The notes under the pieces are model-generated. The model saw only the letters and a list, made by a program, of their open reading frames with translations. It searched no databases and was not told the origin of the DNA. Source: Granulicella sp. L60 (GTDB taxonomy: Bacteria > Acidobacteriota > Terriglobia > Terriglobales > Acidobacteriaceae). Taken from it: a stretch of 64,000 nucleotides of DNA. Shown one piece after another: positions 18,520 to 26,609 of this stretch. The position numbers and the translations under genes were made by a program. Every line of letters starts with the position of its first letter. The first letter of the stretch is position 1. Location of the stretch: contig NZ_LMUR01000010.1 in assembly GCF_009765825.1 (NCBI RefSeq), forward strand, positions 113,437 through 177,436, given 5' to 3'.

Positions 18520-19539
18520 TCAGTGTTGACGAAACTCGTTGGCCAGCATATCTAGCAACGCAGTAGGCGGCGCACCATCGTGTGTGACCACTCTGTAGCG
18601 AAGAGTCAAAGTAGTGTTGGCCGGGATGGTATATCCATTCATCGACGTGATCGCCGGATTCAACATCCAGAGATACGTCGCGTTATGCCACCAGGTTGGG
18701 GGATTGAGGGGCGAATTGATGACGGTAGCCCCAATCATCTTTCCGCTCTCCTGAGGAGTAATGGTGAAGTCCCACCACGGTGCATCAGGACGATCCGAAT
18801 CCGGGTAGGCATAGTGCGGATCGGGTCCAGTCATCTTGCCCGCAGGCGTGGAATAAAACGAAGGCCCATCTTTTCGAGCCTGCAGTGCAAAGCCCCCAAA
18901 CCCGGACTGCTTCAACACATAATCCGCGATCGGAGTCAGATGGTAGGTGAGGTCGATCACAAATACACCGTCCACCTCGGTCACCACCGCATCGTCCGAC
19001 TCGTCGAGCATCTTGCGCCCGTCAACGTTCCAATCATTGTGTATCTCAAGCTCCGCATGCTTTGCGTCAGCACTGACGAGCTTCACATCTTTAGTCACGA
19101 TCACGCGTCCATCACGAGGCGCATAGACGCCCCACCCCCAGAAATCCGCACGCGTGATGCGAAGCGCGCGCGCCGGATGATTCGGACCCATCTTGTCCAC
19201 GTCCTGAGGCTCGTGAAACTCAGCATCCTGCCAACCCACCCAGATGCCTCGATGGTGCGGATGATCGTTTGGTGCAATGTTTGTGATGCGTTGGCCGCCA
19301 GGCGTATATACAGGATGAAAGCACGCAGTACTCGGCGAGGTCAGCGTAGAGCCAGCCGGCTTGCTGGTCATATACTCGAAGACCGTTCGGCCGTCCGGAG
19401 TCTTCAGCACCGGACCGGTCGCCCCCTCCGTCAGCGTATAGGCTTGCGAGAAAGCAAAGACCGGCGCTGCAATTAGAACGACCGCCGCCAGCATCCGCAT
19501 CGCACCCGCCCGTCTCGTCTCTAAGATTTTTCTCTGCAT
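18520..19539 (-). CDS. DUF6807 (PmoA-like) family exported protein
   Basis: A 339-residue protein with a signal peptide (RMLAAVVLIAAPVFAFSQA) and the signature NDHPHHRGIWVGWQD of the DUF6807 family, annotated in databases as PmoA-like but with no shown link to methane oxidation. Other conserved-looking blocks are FYSTPAGKMTGPDP and the PWWDFT tryptophan pair. Clustered His and Asp residues suggest metal or sugar binding. The family is often found in polysaccharide-related clusters of Planctomycetes, Bacteroidetes and Acidobacteriota. A GAGGGA site precedes the ATG. Gaps of about 30-40 bases to both neighbours support an operon. Confidence 0.85.
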   Translation of the reverse strand: MQRKILETRRAGAMRMLAAVVLIAAPVFAFSQAYTLTEGATGPVLKTPDGRTVFEYMTSKPAGSTLTSPSTACFHPVYTPGGQRITNIAPNDHPHHRGIWVGWQDAEFHEPQDVDKMGPNHPARALRITRADFWGWGVYAPRDGRVIVTKDVKLVSADAKHAELEIHNDWNVDGRKMLDESDDAVVTEVDGVFVIDLTYHLTPIADYVLKQSGFGGFALQARKDGPSFYSTPAGKMTGPDPHYAYPDSDRPDAPWWDFTITPQESGKMIGATVINSPLNPPTWWHNATYLWMLNPAITSMNGYTIPANTTLTLRYRVVTHDGAPPTALLDMLANEFRQH

Positions 19540-19568
19540 CGTGTCCCTCTATTACCCCTCGTGCATGG

Positions 19569-21491
19569 TTATTTCTTGACGGCCTTCGACCCGTTCTTCG
19601 GAGTTCCCCAAAAAATATAGGTGCCGAACCGCGTAGACGTAACAATATCGAGCGCACCATCGTGATTAAGATCAGTTGCCAGAATGTCCGAACCTGCGCC
19701 CGAGTGATTGTCGATCATGTGCGGCTCAAAGCGAGCTCCCCCCGGTGCAGACTTGTCCCGAACCGTCTTGTACCAGTACAGAACGCCCTCACCGTACGGA
19801 TCCGGATCATAGAAGTTATCGCGATGCGTCCAATAGCGTTTGCCGACGATGAAATCCGGCACCCCGTCGCCATCCACATCTCCAAACGTCGCTCCATGAG
19901 CCTGCGAAAAGATCACGCCGCCGGGACCCGGATGCGCAGGATCGTCCTGAATCATGTGCTCAACGAAATCAATATTTCCCGACGCATCGCGCTTCTGCTC
20001 ATACCACGCGATGCCGTATCCATGCGCCTGCAAGACCGTGACGACATCGTTCAACCCATCGCCATTCACGTCATACACGGCCATAATCGCACCGCCAACG
20101 CCGGAGCGCCCATTGCGGCTAAACGCATACGGATGATACTTCCACGGTTTACCATCGTCATGCGCGGGCTGCTCCCACCACCCAAACGCATTCACAATAT
20201 CCATGCGGCCATCGCCGTTAATATCCCCCGTCCCGATACCGTGTGCCGTGCCCATATTCGGTTCCGAGACCACATGCACCGTCCAAAGCTTATAGGGATT
20301 CTTCAGATCCGGATGAGCCCACCGAACCGTCCCATCCGCAACGTAAACGAGATCAGGATGCCCATCGCCATCAATATCGGCCAACTGCGCGATCTCACTC
20401 TGAATATCCTCTACGACAAGATGCTTGTCCCACCTGCGCGACTCGCCCCGAGGATTCTCATACATCCACACGCCGTGATCATGATCCGAAAAACTCGCCG
20501 TAAGCGAATCCACCCAGCCGTCGCCAGTGAAATCCCCAGAGAACTGCATCCAGCACTCATGCGTGTAGTCGTCCGAAGGATTGCGCGTCACCCCCAGATA
20601 AATTTCGCGCCGCTTCCGATAATCCGGCCCCAGATAGTAGTACGGCCCAGCGATCACATCCTCAACGCCATCATGGTTCACATCGCCAGAGGCCGAACCC
20701 CACGCATAATAAAAGTCGCTTAGCCGTTGCTTGCGAAACTCCTTGGAATGAAACTCCTCGGGATACTCCTTCCAACCTTCATCCTTGTAAGAGACCTGCT
20801 TGTAAGTAATCTCCCCCTCTCCTACATAGAGCGCGATCGGACCATACTTCCCAAGGTTCTCCTCCGCGTCGCCACCCGCCGCCTCATGTCCCTGATTGAT
20901 GAACGCGCGCACAGTGTTCGCATCCAGAATCACCTCAGCAGTGTTCCACTCACCGTTCTGCACCTCAGTCACCGGAACCGGTATAACCGACGGCATCGAT
21001 GGTCGCGCAGCGGCAGGCCTCGGCTTAGGCGCAGGCGCATCCGGATTCACAGGAGGAGCGATGCGCACCTGCCCGCCCGCCGACCGCAGCGGCTCCTTCG
21101 TCAGTATCTTTCCACTCGCATCCAGCGTGACGGCATAAGAGGCCGTGTTGCCTGCGTCCAGCGAAACAAAGATTCCCTTGTAGCCATCGGCCGTCTTCTC
21201 CGCCCGAAGCAGATAGCCAGCCTTGCACGGCCCCGCGCACTTGAAGACCGAGTACATCGCGACATCCTGGTAGGACTGGTCGAGCATCAGCCACCCGCCG
21301 CCTCCATTAGCCTTCCCGGTGATCTCGCCCGCCTTCGCGCTCCAGCTTGCATCGCCGACAGGATGCCAACCCTTCAGAGCCGAGCCCTCGAAGACGCTGT
21401 CAGGACGAAAGGAAGGTGCAGCGGCAATCGCAGATGCAGCGAAACCCAGTAGTAGAACCCCAGTAAAATAGCGTGGATTCGGAAACCTCAT
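19569..21491 (-). CDS. DUF1080-like lectin/hydrolase domain fused to FG-GAP/VCBS repeats, exported
   Basis: A 640-residue exported protein. After a signal peptide (TGVLLLGFAASAIAAA) comes a DUF1080-type beta-jelly-roll (about 35-240; VFEGSALKGWHPVGDASW), a fold that in some members cleaves 3-keto-disaccharides. The C-terminal 380 residues form an FG-GAP/VCBS propeller with Ca-binding loops such as DIDGDGHPD, DINGDGRMD, DVNGDGLND and DVDGDGVPD. A Pro/Ala-rich linker near residue 150 separates sub-regions. It is the first gene of the minus-strand operon, preceded by a strong promoter candidate. Role inferred: binding or processing of a glycoside in the periplasm; catalytic activity is not established by sequence. 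Confidence 0.85.
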   Translation of the reverse strand: MRFPNPRYFTGVLLLGFAASAIAAAPSFRPDSVFEGSALKGWHPVGDASWSAKAGEITGKANGGGGWLMLDQSYQDVAMYSVFKCAGPCKAGYLLRAEKTADGYKGIFVSLDAGNTASYAVTLDASGKILTKEPLRSAGGQVRIAPPVNPDAPAPKPRPAAARPSMPSVIPVPVTEVQNGEWNTAEVILDANTVRAFINQGHEAAGGDAEENLGKYGPIALYVGEGEITYKQVSYKDEGWKEYPEEFHSKEFRKQRLSDFYYAWGSASGDVNHDGVEDVIAGPYYYLGPDYRKRREIYLGVTRNPSDDYTHECWMQFSGDFTGDGWVDSLTASFSDHDHGVWMYENPRGESRRWDKHLVVEDIQSEIAQLADIDGDGHPDLVYVADGTVRWAHPDLKNPYKLWTVHVVSEPNMGTAHGIGTGDINGDGRMDIVNAFGWWEQPAHDDGKPWKYHPYAFSRNGRSGVGGAIMAVYDVNGDGLNDVVTVLQAHGYGIAWYEQKRDASGNIDFVEHMIQDDPAHPGPGGVIFSQAHGATFGDVDGDGVPDFIVGKRYWTHRDNFYDPDPYGEGVLYWYKTVRDKSAPGGARFEPHMIDNHSGAGSDILATDLNHDGALDIVTSTRFGTYIFWGTPKNGSKAVKK

Positions 21492-21580
21492 GTTGTCTTA
21501 CCTCAAAGTGCCCGGTCTCTGTCTGGAACCGTAACTATCGCTAAACCGTCCTGAATAATCGTCTGTCTCAGTTTTTGCTC

Positions 21581-21597
21581 ATTGCAAATGACGCAAT
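21581..21597. promoter_or_regulatory. ATTGC/GCAAT dyad in the operon leader
   Basis: ATTGC (21581-21585) and GCAAT (21593-21597) flank seven bases, about 20 bases downstream of the predicted minus-strand transcription start. A repressor roadblock site is possible. Confidence 0.3.
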
Positions 21598-21621
21598 ATC
21601 CATTTCACATTGGTGGCGCCC

Positions 21622-21651
21622 ATCTTAGCAAGGCGCAAAAAAAGTTGTCAA
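21622..21651 (-). promoter_or_regulatory. Sigma-70-type promoter for the DUF1080-DUF6807-SDR-propeller operon
   Basis: On the minus strand, TTGACA (21651-21646) is followed after 18 bases by TAAGAT (21627-21622), four of six matches to the -10 consensus. Transcription would start near 21615, giving a leader of about 120 bases before the DUF1080 start codon. Confidence 0.55.
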
Positions 21652-21728
21652 GGAATGGAATAGGGCAGCCACGATTATGGTGAAGAGAACGTGTTTATGC
21701 AGCGCACGAACCGTCCAGCTCTCGCCAT

Positions 21729-21771
21729 TGTTGTTGCCTATCCTTTTGTTTTGTCATCCCGTAGGGATCCG
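21729..21771 (-). repeat. Palindromic intergenic repeat, copy E
   Basis: Read on the minus strand, GATCCCTACGGGATGACA is followed by AAACAAAAGG, TAGGCAACA and further CAA units. This closely matches copy B at 33795-33835 and, more loosely, copies A, C and D. The core is the dyad ATCCC-TAC-GGGAT. It lies between two convergent-neighbourhood operons, outside any gene. Confidence 0.75.
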
Positions 21772-21939
21772 CTGTTGCGCTCCGTCCCAGCATCAAAGAG
21801 CGTCAGGCCAAACGACCTCACACCACCTGCGCCTCCATCCCACCTGCTACCGGACCAGACGCATCAGAAGCATGGACTAAAGGAATGGAACACCCTCAAG
21901 ACCGAGTGCGCAGGCAGGCACCACGCAGCCAGACCGCGC

Positions 21940-22995
21940 TCAACCAGCGCTCTCTCCGGCACAAGAGCCCACCTTCGCCCCAAACATCGCGGACGACGCC
22001 CTCTCCCGCTGCCCCCCACGCCAGTGCGCAGGCGGCATCCCCTCCCAGGCACGGAACGCCCGAACAAACGAGTTCGCGTCCTCATACCCCAGCAGATACG
22101 CAGTCTCGTTCAACTCAAGCTGCGAGTTGTTGAGATAGTGCCGCGCAAGCTGATGTCGTGCCTCCTCCATCACCTTCTGAAAGCTATAGCCCGCGTCCTG
22201 CAAACGGCGCTGCAGCGTTCGGGAGCTGATGTGAAGCTCCCGTGCAATCTCCTGCATCTTGGGCCTCTGGCCCGCAAGCTTTCTCTGGATCGCAACGCGA
22301 ACCCTCTCAGGAAACGTCTCCTGCCCGGTATGCTGCTTCAGCTCTTCGTCAAACTGCGGCGCCAGCATGGCCAGAAGCTCCGCGTTTCGTGTTACAAACG
22401 GAAGCTCCGCATCCGAAGCGCGGAAGATGATGGCATTACGCGCAGCACCGAAGACAACAGGACAGCCGAAGTGCCGTTCGAAGATCTTTGCATGCCCAGG
22501 CTGACGCACGAACTCAAGACGGACCGGGGAGATCTGCATCCCAGTGCCATGGCGTGCGATACAGAGCACCCAGGCAAAACAAAGATCGGTCAGCACCTCG
22601 GGTTCAACGCCATCCGCCAGGAGCCACCGAAACTGAATGCTCCACTCCGCGTCGTCCGTCTCATGGATGATCTCCTCCGGACAGGAGAGCTGCTTATACC
22701 GTGCCATCTGGCGCATGGCTTCGCCGAAGTCCCCAGTAGAGAGAGCCGCGAGAGCGATAGGGCTGAAGTATTCGGACTTGGCCTCCGTGCCTAGCTCCAG
22801 CCCAATCGCCGGGTTCGTGCTCGCAAGGCCGATCTCCCGCCACAGGGCAAAGAGTTCTTCCGTCGTTACCAGAATGCGAGGTTGATCGAGCAGCCCCGGA
22901 GGCAGCCCAGCGCTCCGAAGCAGCGCAGACACACGGACTCCCAACTCTTGCAACCGTACTGGCAGCCGGCCGGGAATCCTGAAGTGTTTGCTCAT
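21940..22995 (-). CDS. AraC-family transcriptional regulator (OruR/ArgR-like, arabinose-binding-domain type)
   Basis: A 351-residue regulator. The N-terminal 190 residues match the AraC-binding-like domain of OruR-type regulators (LVTTEELFALWREIG, NPAIGLELG), and the C-terminal 100 residues hold the two helix-turn-helix motifs (MQEIARELHISSRTLQRRL; TAYLLGYEDANSFVRAFRAWEG). Its ATG lies two bases after the stop of the alcohol dehydrogenase gene, so the two are almost certainly co-transcribed and coupled. In proteobacteria ethanolamine genes are controlled by EutR, another AraC-family protein; because eutC and the dehydrogenase are on the same strand just upstream, a role in ethanolamine or aldehyde response is a reasonable inference, not shown. 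Confidence 0.92.
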   Translation of the reverse strand: MSKHFRIPGRLPVRLQELGVRVSALLRSAGLPPGLLDQPRILVTTEELFALWREIGLASTNPAIGLELGTEAKSEYFSPIALAALSTGDFGEAMRQMARYKQLSCPEEIIHETDDAEWSIQFRWLLADGVEPEVLTDLCFAWVLCIARHGTGMQISPVRLEFVRQPGHAKIFERHFGCPVVFGAARNAIIFRASDAELPFVTRNAELLAMLAPQFDEELKQHTGQETFPERVRVAIQRKLAGQRPKMQEIARELHISSRTLQRRLQDAGYSFQKVMEEARHQLARHYLNNSQLELNETAYLLGYEDANSFVRAFRAWEGMPPAHWRGGQRERASSAMFGAKVGSCAGESAG

Positions 22996-22997
22996 GG

Positions 22998-24056
22998 TTA
23001 TGCAGATTTAAGAGAGGCCATGTCGATCGAGAAGCGATACTTTACGTCGGACTTCAACAGTCTTTCATAAGCCTCGTTCACCTTCTGAATCGGAATCACC
23101 TCAACATCGGCAGTGATGTTGTGCTTACCGCAGAAGTCGAGCATCTCCTGTGTCTCTGCGATACCGCCAATCGGTGAACCGGAGAGGCTGCGACGGCCAA
23201 ACAGCAGGTTGAACGCAGCGACCGAGAGGGGCTTCTCAGGAGCGCCGACGAGACACATATTCCCGTCGCGTCGAAGCAGACCCAGCAGCGCGTTGATGTC
23301 ATGTTCAGCGGAGACGCAGTCGAGGATAAAGTCGAAGCTGCCTGCATGCTTGGCCATCTCATCTGCGTTCTTCGAGATCACAACCTCATCAGCGCCAAGC
23401 CGAAGGGCATCTTCCTTCTTATTAGGCGAAGTCGTGAACAGAACAACATGGGCACCGAGCGCGTGCGCAAACTTCACTCCCATATGGCCCAGTCCACCAA
23501 GTCCTACAATCCCAACCTTCTTGCCCTTGGTGATCCCCCAGTGGTGCAGAGGCGAATAAGTCGTAATGCCGGCGCAGAGCAGGGGAGCGGTTCCGGCGAG
23601 GTCGAGATTCGACGGCACCTTAAGAACAAAGCGTTGATCCACGACTACGCTGTCAGAGTAGCCGCCGTAGGTGACGCCACCCGTGTGCTTATCAGGGAAG
23701 TTATAGGTAAGGGTCAAGTTCGGGCAAAACTGCTCGAAGCCCTCCTTGCACTCCGGGCAGGTCCCGTCGGAGTCAACCATGCAGCCTACCGCAGCCAGAT
23801 CGCCGACCTTGAACTTCGTAACCGCAGAACCGGTCTTGGTCACACGTCCGACAATCTCATGTCCGGGAATACAAGGATAGACGGTGGGCATCGCGCCGCT
23901 CCACTCGTTGCGAGCCTGATGAAGATCAGAGTGACAGATGCCGCAGAACAGAATCTCGATCTGCACGTCGGTCTCGGTTGGATCGCGCCGCGCGATCGTA
24001 GTGGATGCAAGCGGCGATGTCGCACTGGCAGCTGAGAATGCTTTTGCACTGTACAT
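22998..24056 (-). CDS. Zinc-dependent NAD(P)-alcohol dehydrogenase (YahK/AdhA-like aldehyde reductase)
   Basis: A 352-residue medium-chain dehydrogenase. Catalytic zinc ligands lie in CGICHSDLH and GHEIVG, the structural zinc lobe has the CPECKEGFEQFC cysteines, and the Rossmann motif is GLGGLGHMG. Family members are mostly NADPH-dependent reductases of small aldehydes. Upstream on the same strand is eutC, whose enzyme releases acetaldehyde, so aldehyde detoxification or reduction to ethanol is a sensible role here. Three tandem 21-base repeats end 35 bases before its start codon and may control it. The AraC gene follows after two bases. Confidence 0.92.
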   Translation of the reverse strand: MYSAKAFSAASATSPLASTTIARRDPTETDVQIEILFCGICHSDLHQARNEWSGAMPTVYPCIPGHEIVGRVTKTGSAVTKFKVGDLAAVGCMVDSDGTCPECKEGFEQFCPNLTLTYNFPDKHTGGVTYGGYSDSVVVDQRFVLKVPSNLDLAGTAPLLCAGITTYSPLHHWGITKGKKVGIVGLGGLGHMGVKFAHALGAHVVLFTTSPNKKEDALRLGADEVVISKNADEMAKHAGSFDFILDCVSAEHDINALLGLLRRDGNMCLVGAPEKPLSVAAFNLLFGRRSLSGSPIGGIAETQEMLDFCGKHNITADVEVIPIQKVNEAYERLLKSDVKYRFSIDMASLKSA

Positions 24057-24391
24057 AGATCCAATGTAGACCGGCCAATTGATCTACGATATGCGAAACA
24101 CGCCATTCTCCATGCGAAACACGCCATTCTCCATGCGAAACACGCCATGCTGCGAAGCCTCCAGCCAAGTATCAAATGCAGGTGAAATAAATCCCAAATC
24201 GTTGGCGTATCTTTATGAAGCAAAATAAACGACCGCGCACGAACCATCTCCACCACACCAACTACCACCAACTCACCAGCAAAAAACCACGTCGAAACAC
24301 CAATTTTCGCCAAAACCCCCAATAAAAACCACGAAAACCACCCCACAAAAAAACTGCAAACAAATCTCAAAATCCCACCGCCGCGTTCGAC
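24057..24391. other. 335-base gap between eutC and the alcohol dehydrogenase gene
   Basis: Contains the 21-base tandem repeat (24091-24149) next to the dehydrogenase and, from about 24230 to 24365, a stretch of low-complexity sequence rich in A and C on the plus strand (CCACCAACT repeats and A-runs). I see no gene. The A/C-rich part would be G/U-rich and little structured in a eutC read-through transcript. Confidence 0.6.
24091..24149. repeat. 21-base tandem repeat, nearly three copies, upstream of the alcohol dehydrogenase
   Basis: Two identical 21-base units start at 24091 and 24112, and a third begins at 24133 and matches for 17 bases. Each unit begins ATGCGAAACACGCC and continues ATTCTCC. 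The period equals two turns of B-DNA, so repeated binding sites would face the same side. Lying 35-93 bases before the start codon of the minus-strand dehydrogenase gene, it overlaps the expected promoter. Confidence 0.85.
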
Positions 24392-25162
24392 CTAAATCGA
24401 AAGCAGCCCCGGTTCCATCTCCTTAAGTCTCGTTCCCGAAAGCTCCAGCCTCCGAGCCTCAGTGCAGTAAAACAAGATCCTGGCAGCCGCCGCCTCATAG
24501 CTAAGCCCTTTCCCATGAACGTTAGAAACACAATTCCGCTCAGCATCCACCCGCCCCAACCTGGGATCCCACGTAATATATGCTCCCAGCGAATCGGGCG
24601 AACTAAGCCCAGGCCGCTCCCCAATCAAAACAACCGACAGCCGAGTCCCAAACAGCGACCCAATCTCATCCCCAATCCCCACCCGCCCCTGCTTCACCAC
24701 GCACACCGGCGCAACCCTCCATCCCTCAGGCAGCCCCCGCAAAACCTCTGAAAATAAAGGGATAGCATGCCGTTCCACCGCAGTCGCAGACAGCCCATCC
24801 GCAATCACAAACACCACGTCATACCCCCCAGCACCCAACCTCCCGGCAGACGCCGAATCCAGCCTCCGCCCCAGATCAGGCCGACGCAGATAGGTCGCCC
24901 GATCCGCCGCAGCACTAGTCAAACTGAGAACGCTAAGCCCTGCATCTTCAGTGCAAAGTCGCCTCGAAACTCCCTCAACATCCAGCGCAGCATGAACAGC
25001 ATCCCGAGCCTGAGCATGCGCCAACTGAAACGCCAGGCCCTCAGAAGTAGCAAGGCTAACCCCAATCCTGCCCAACGAAAGCCGCGCCGAGGTGTAGTCC
25101 CGCAGGCTTAGCCCAAGAGTACTCGCCGGAGTGAATGAAGCGGATTTGGTTAGATCAGCCAT
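24392..25162 (-). CDS. eutC: Ethanolamine ammonia-lyase small subunit
   Basis: A 256-residue subunit of the adenosylcobalamin-dependent enzyme that splits ethanolamine into acetaldehyde and ammonia. Diagnostic blocks include ARLSLGRIGVS, DVVFVIADGLSATAVERHA, GRVGIGDEIG, LIGERPGLSSPDSLGAYITW and the C-terminal ERNCVSNVHGKGLSYE. The length is a little below the roughly 295 residues of enterobacterial EutC, mostly from a shorter N-terminus. The large-subunit gene is usually adjacent; here it lies about 9.1 kb away on the same strand, with opposite-strand efflux genes between. GGGAG about ten bases before the ATG is a fair ribosome-binding site, so the gene remains translatable, but it must now be expressed from a new promoter or by read-through. 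Codon use is less C-ending than in eutB. Confidence 0.93.
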   Translation of the reverse strand: MADLTKSASFTPASTLGLSLRDYTSARLSLGRIGVSLATSEGLAFQLAHAQARDAVHAALDVEGVSRRLCTEDAGLSVLSLTSAAADRATYLRRPDLGRRLDSASAGRLGAGGYDVVFVIADGLSATAVERHAIPLFSEVLRGLPEGWRVAPVCVVKQGRVGIGDEIGSLFGTRLSVVLIGERPGLSSPDSLGAYITWDPRLGRVDAERNCVSNVHGKGLSYEAAAARILFYCTEARRLELSGTRLKEMEPGLLSI

Positions 25163-25280
25163 GTTGTGAATGGCTCCCAGTGTACGGGATCGAAGTGTTC
25201 AGCAATGGACAGTCGTTTCTGGTTGTGGACGGTTCAGACCGAGCAGACAGTGCTAAGTATATGAAAGTGCATGATCAAGA

Positions 25281-25297
25281 TTGGCTACACGCTTGCA
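25281..25297 (+). promoter_or_regulatory. Sigma-54 (-24/-12) promoter candidate for the efflux/two-component module
   Basis: TTGGCTACACGCTTGCA matches TTGGC-N7-TTGCW exactly, with GG and GC twelve bases apart as RpoN requires. Transcription would begin near 25308, only about four bases before the ATG of the HlyD gene, so the message would be almost leaderless; this fits the lack of a ribosome-binding site there. The operon encodes an NtrC-family activator, the type of protein that such a promoter needs. CGGTTCAGACCG (25230-25241) is a possible activator site. Confidence 0.7.
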
Positions 25298-25311
25298 CTT
25301 ACCCATGCGCG

Positions 25312-26571
25312 ATGGATATCTCTAGACCGGACATTAAGAAGAAAAAGGTACGCAGACAGTTAGTCTTGGCTGGTTGCGGCGTTGCAGTGCTGGCTGCAGT
25401 GGCTTTCTTTGTAACGCGGCTAAAGCCTGCAGCTCCTGAAGTTGACCGGGCAACGGTGTGGACTGATGTGGTGAAGCGCGGCCCACTGTTGCGTCAGGTG
25501 CGCGGCCCCGGAACACTGGTGCCCAGAGAAGATAAGATTCGACTGATTCCAGCAGAAACCGAGGCTACGGTCGTGCGAATTCGCGTGCTGCCGGGAGCAA
25601 AAGTGCAGCCCGACACCGTGCTAATGGATCTGGTGGATCCGCAGCTACAGCAGGAGCTACTGGACGCGCAGTTGCAACTGAAGAGCGCGCAGGCGGATTA
25701 CATCAATACTAAGGCAAAGGTGCAGAGCGATCTAATGGACCAGAAAGCAGTTGCGGCAACGGTTGGGGCAGATCATAACCAAGCCAAACTGCAGGCTGCG
25801 ACGGATAAATCGCTGTACGACCTCGGCGTAATCAGCGGCCTGACCTATAGCGCATCGAAGGGCAAGGCCGACGAGCTGACAACACGCAACGATCTTGAAA
25901 AAGAGCGCCTGACGCTGAATGAAAAGACGATCGAGACTCAGCTCGCAGTGCAGCAGACGAAGGTGGACCAAGCGAAGGCGTTGCTAGGGCTGAAGCAGAA
26001 GCAGCAGGACGCCTTGAGTGTCCGGGCGGGAATAAACGGCGTGCTGGCGGAGTTGCCGCATCAAGTGGGCGAACATGTGGACACTGGTACGACACTGGCG
26101 AAGGTGGTGCAGTTGGACCAGCTGAAGGCAAGTTTGAAGATCGCGGAGACGCAGGCGCGGGACATTCAAATTGGGCAACCGGCGGAGATTGACACCCATA
26201 ACGGCGTAATTGATGGCAAGGTGATGCGAATTGATCCGGCTGTATTGAACGGAACGGTCACTGTTGACGTAGAACTGGCTGGAACTCTGCCGCAGGGCGC
26301 GAGACCCGACCTAAGCGTAGATGGAACGATCGATCTGGACCGGATGGCGGACGTGCTTTATGTGGGCAGGCCTGCATTCGGAAATGAGAACAGCACGATC
26401 AGTCTGTTCAAACTCGGGATGAATGGAAAGACAGCGGTGCGCGTTCCGGTAAAGGTTGGACGAGCGTCGGTGAACAGCATCCAGGTTCTTGAAGGCCTGC
26501 AGGAGGGTGACACGGTGATTCTGTCGGATATGAGTCGTTGGGATAACACGGACAGGATTCGCTTGAACTAA
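25312..26571 (+). CDS. HlyD/MacA-family periplasmic adaptor of an ABC efflux system
   Basis: A 419-residue membrane-fusion protein. One N-terminal transmembrane anchor (QLVLAGCGVAVLAAVAFFV, about 15-35) is followed by a biotinyl-lipoyl half (about 60-100), a long coiled-coil hairpin (about 115-225, rich in Gln/Lys/Leu), the second lipoyl half and beta-barrel domain. It should bridge an inner-membrane transporter and the TolC-like channel encoded downstream. The frame is open to 25135, but that would run back over the eutC start; ATG 25312 gives a proper N-terminus and sits at the predicted sigma-54 transcription start. It is the first gene of the module. Confidence 0.9.
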   Translation: MDISRPDIKKKKVRRQLVLAGCGVAVLAAVAFFVTRLKPAAPEVDRATVWTDVVKRGPLLRQVRGPGTLVPREDKIRLIPAETEATVVRIRVLPGAKVQPDTVLMDLVDPQLQQELLDAQLQLKSAQADYINTKAKVQSDLMDQKAVAATVGADHNQAKLQAATDKSLYDLGVISGLTYSASKGKADELTTRNDLEKERLTLNEKTIETQLAVQQTKVDQAKALLGLKQKQQDALSVRAGINGVLAELPHQVGEHVDTGTTLAKVVQLDQLKASLKIAETQARDIQIGQPAEIDTHNGVIDGKVMRIDPAVLNGTVTVDVELAGTLPQGARPDLSVDGTIDLDRMADVLYVGRPAFGNENSTISLFKLGMNGKTAVRVPVKVGRASVNSIQVLEGLQEGDTVILSDMSRWDNTDRIRLN

Positions 26572-26609
26572 GCATGAATTGAGAATGAGTCAGAACAAGG
26601 AGATCAAGA

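Larger units (their letters stand above)
21492..21939. other. 448-base gap between the DUF1080 gene start and the AraC gene end
   Basis: From the DUF1080 side it holds a leader of about 120 bases with an ATTGC/GCAAT dyad (21581-21597) and a minus-strand promoter (21622-21651). Further on is one copy of a palindromic repeat (21729-21771) also found four times near eutB. I see no gene; open frames in the stretch are repeat-derived or shadows. Confidence 0.6.

Noticed and set aside
19662..20723. Plus-strand ORF (353 codons) opposite the FG-GAP gene
   Set aside because: Ile/Arg/His-rich antisense translation of Ca-binding repeats; no independent coding features.
24091..24149. CRISPR-like array
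   Set aside because: The units are directly adjacent with no unique spacers and only three copies; it is a simple tandem repeat.
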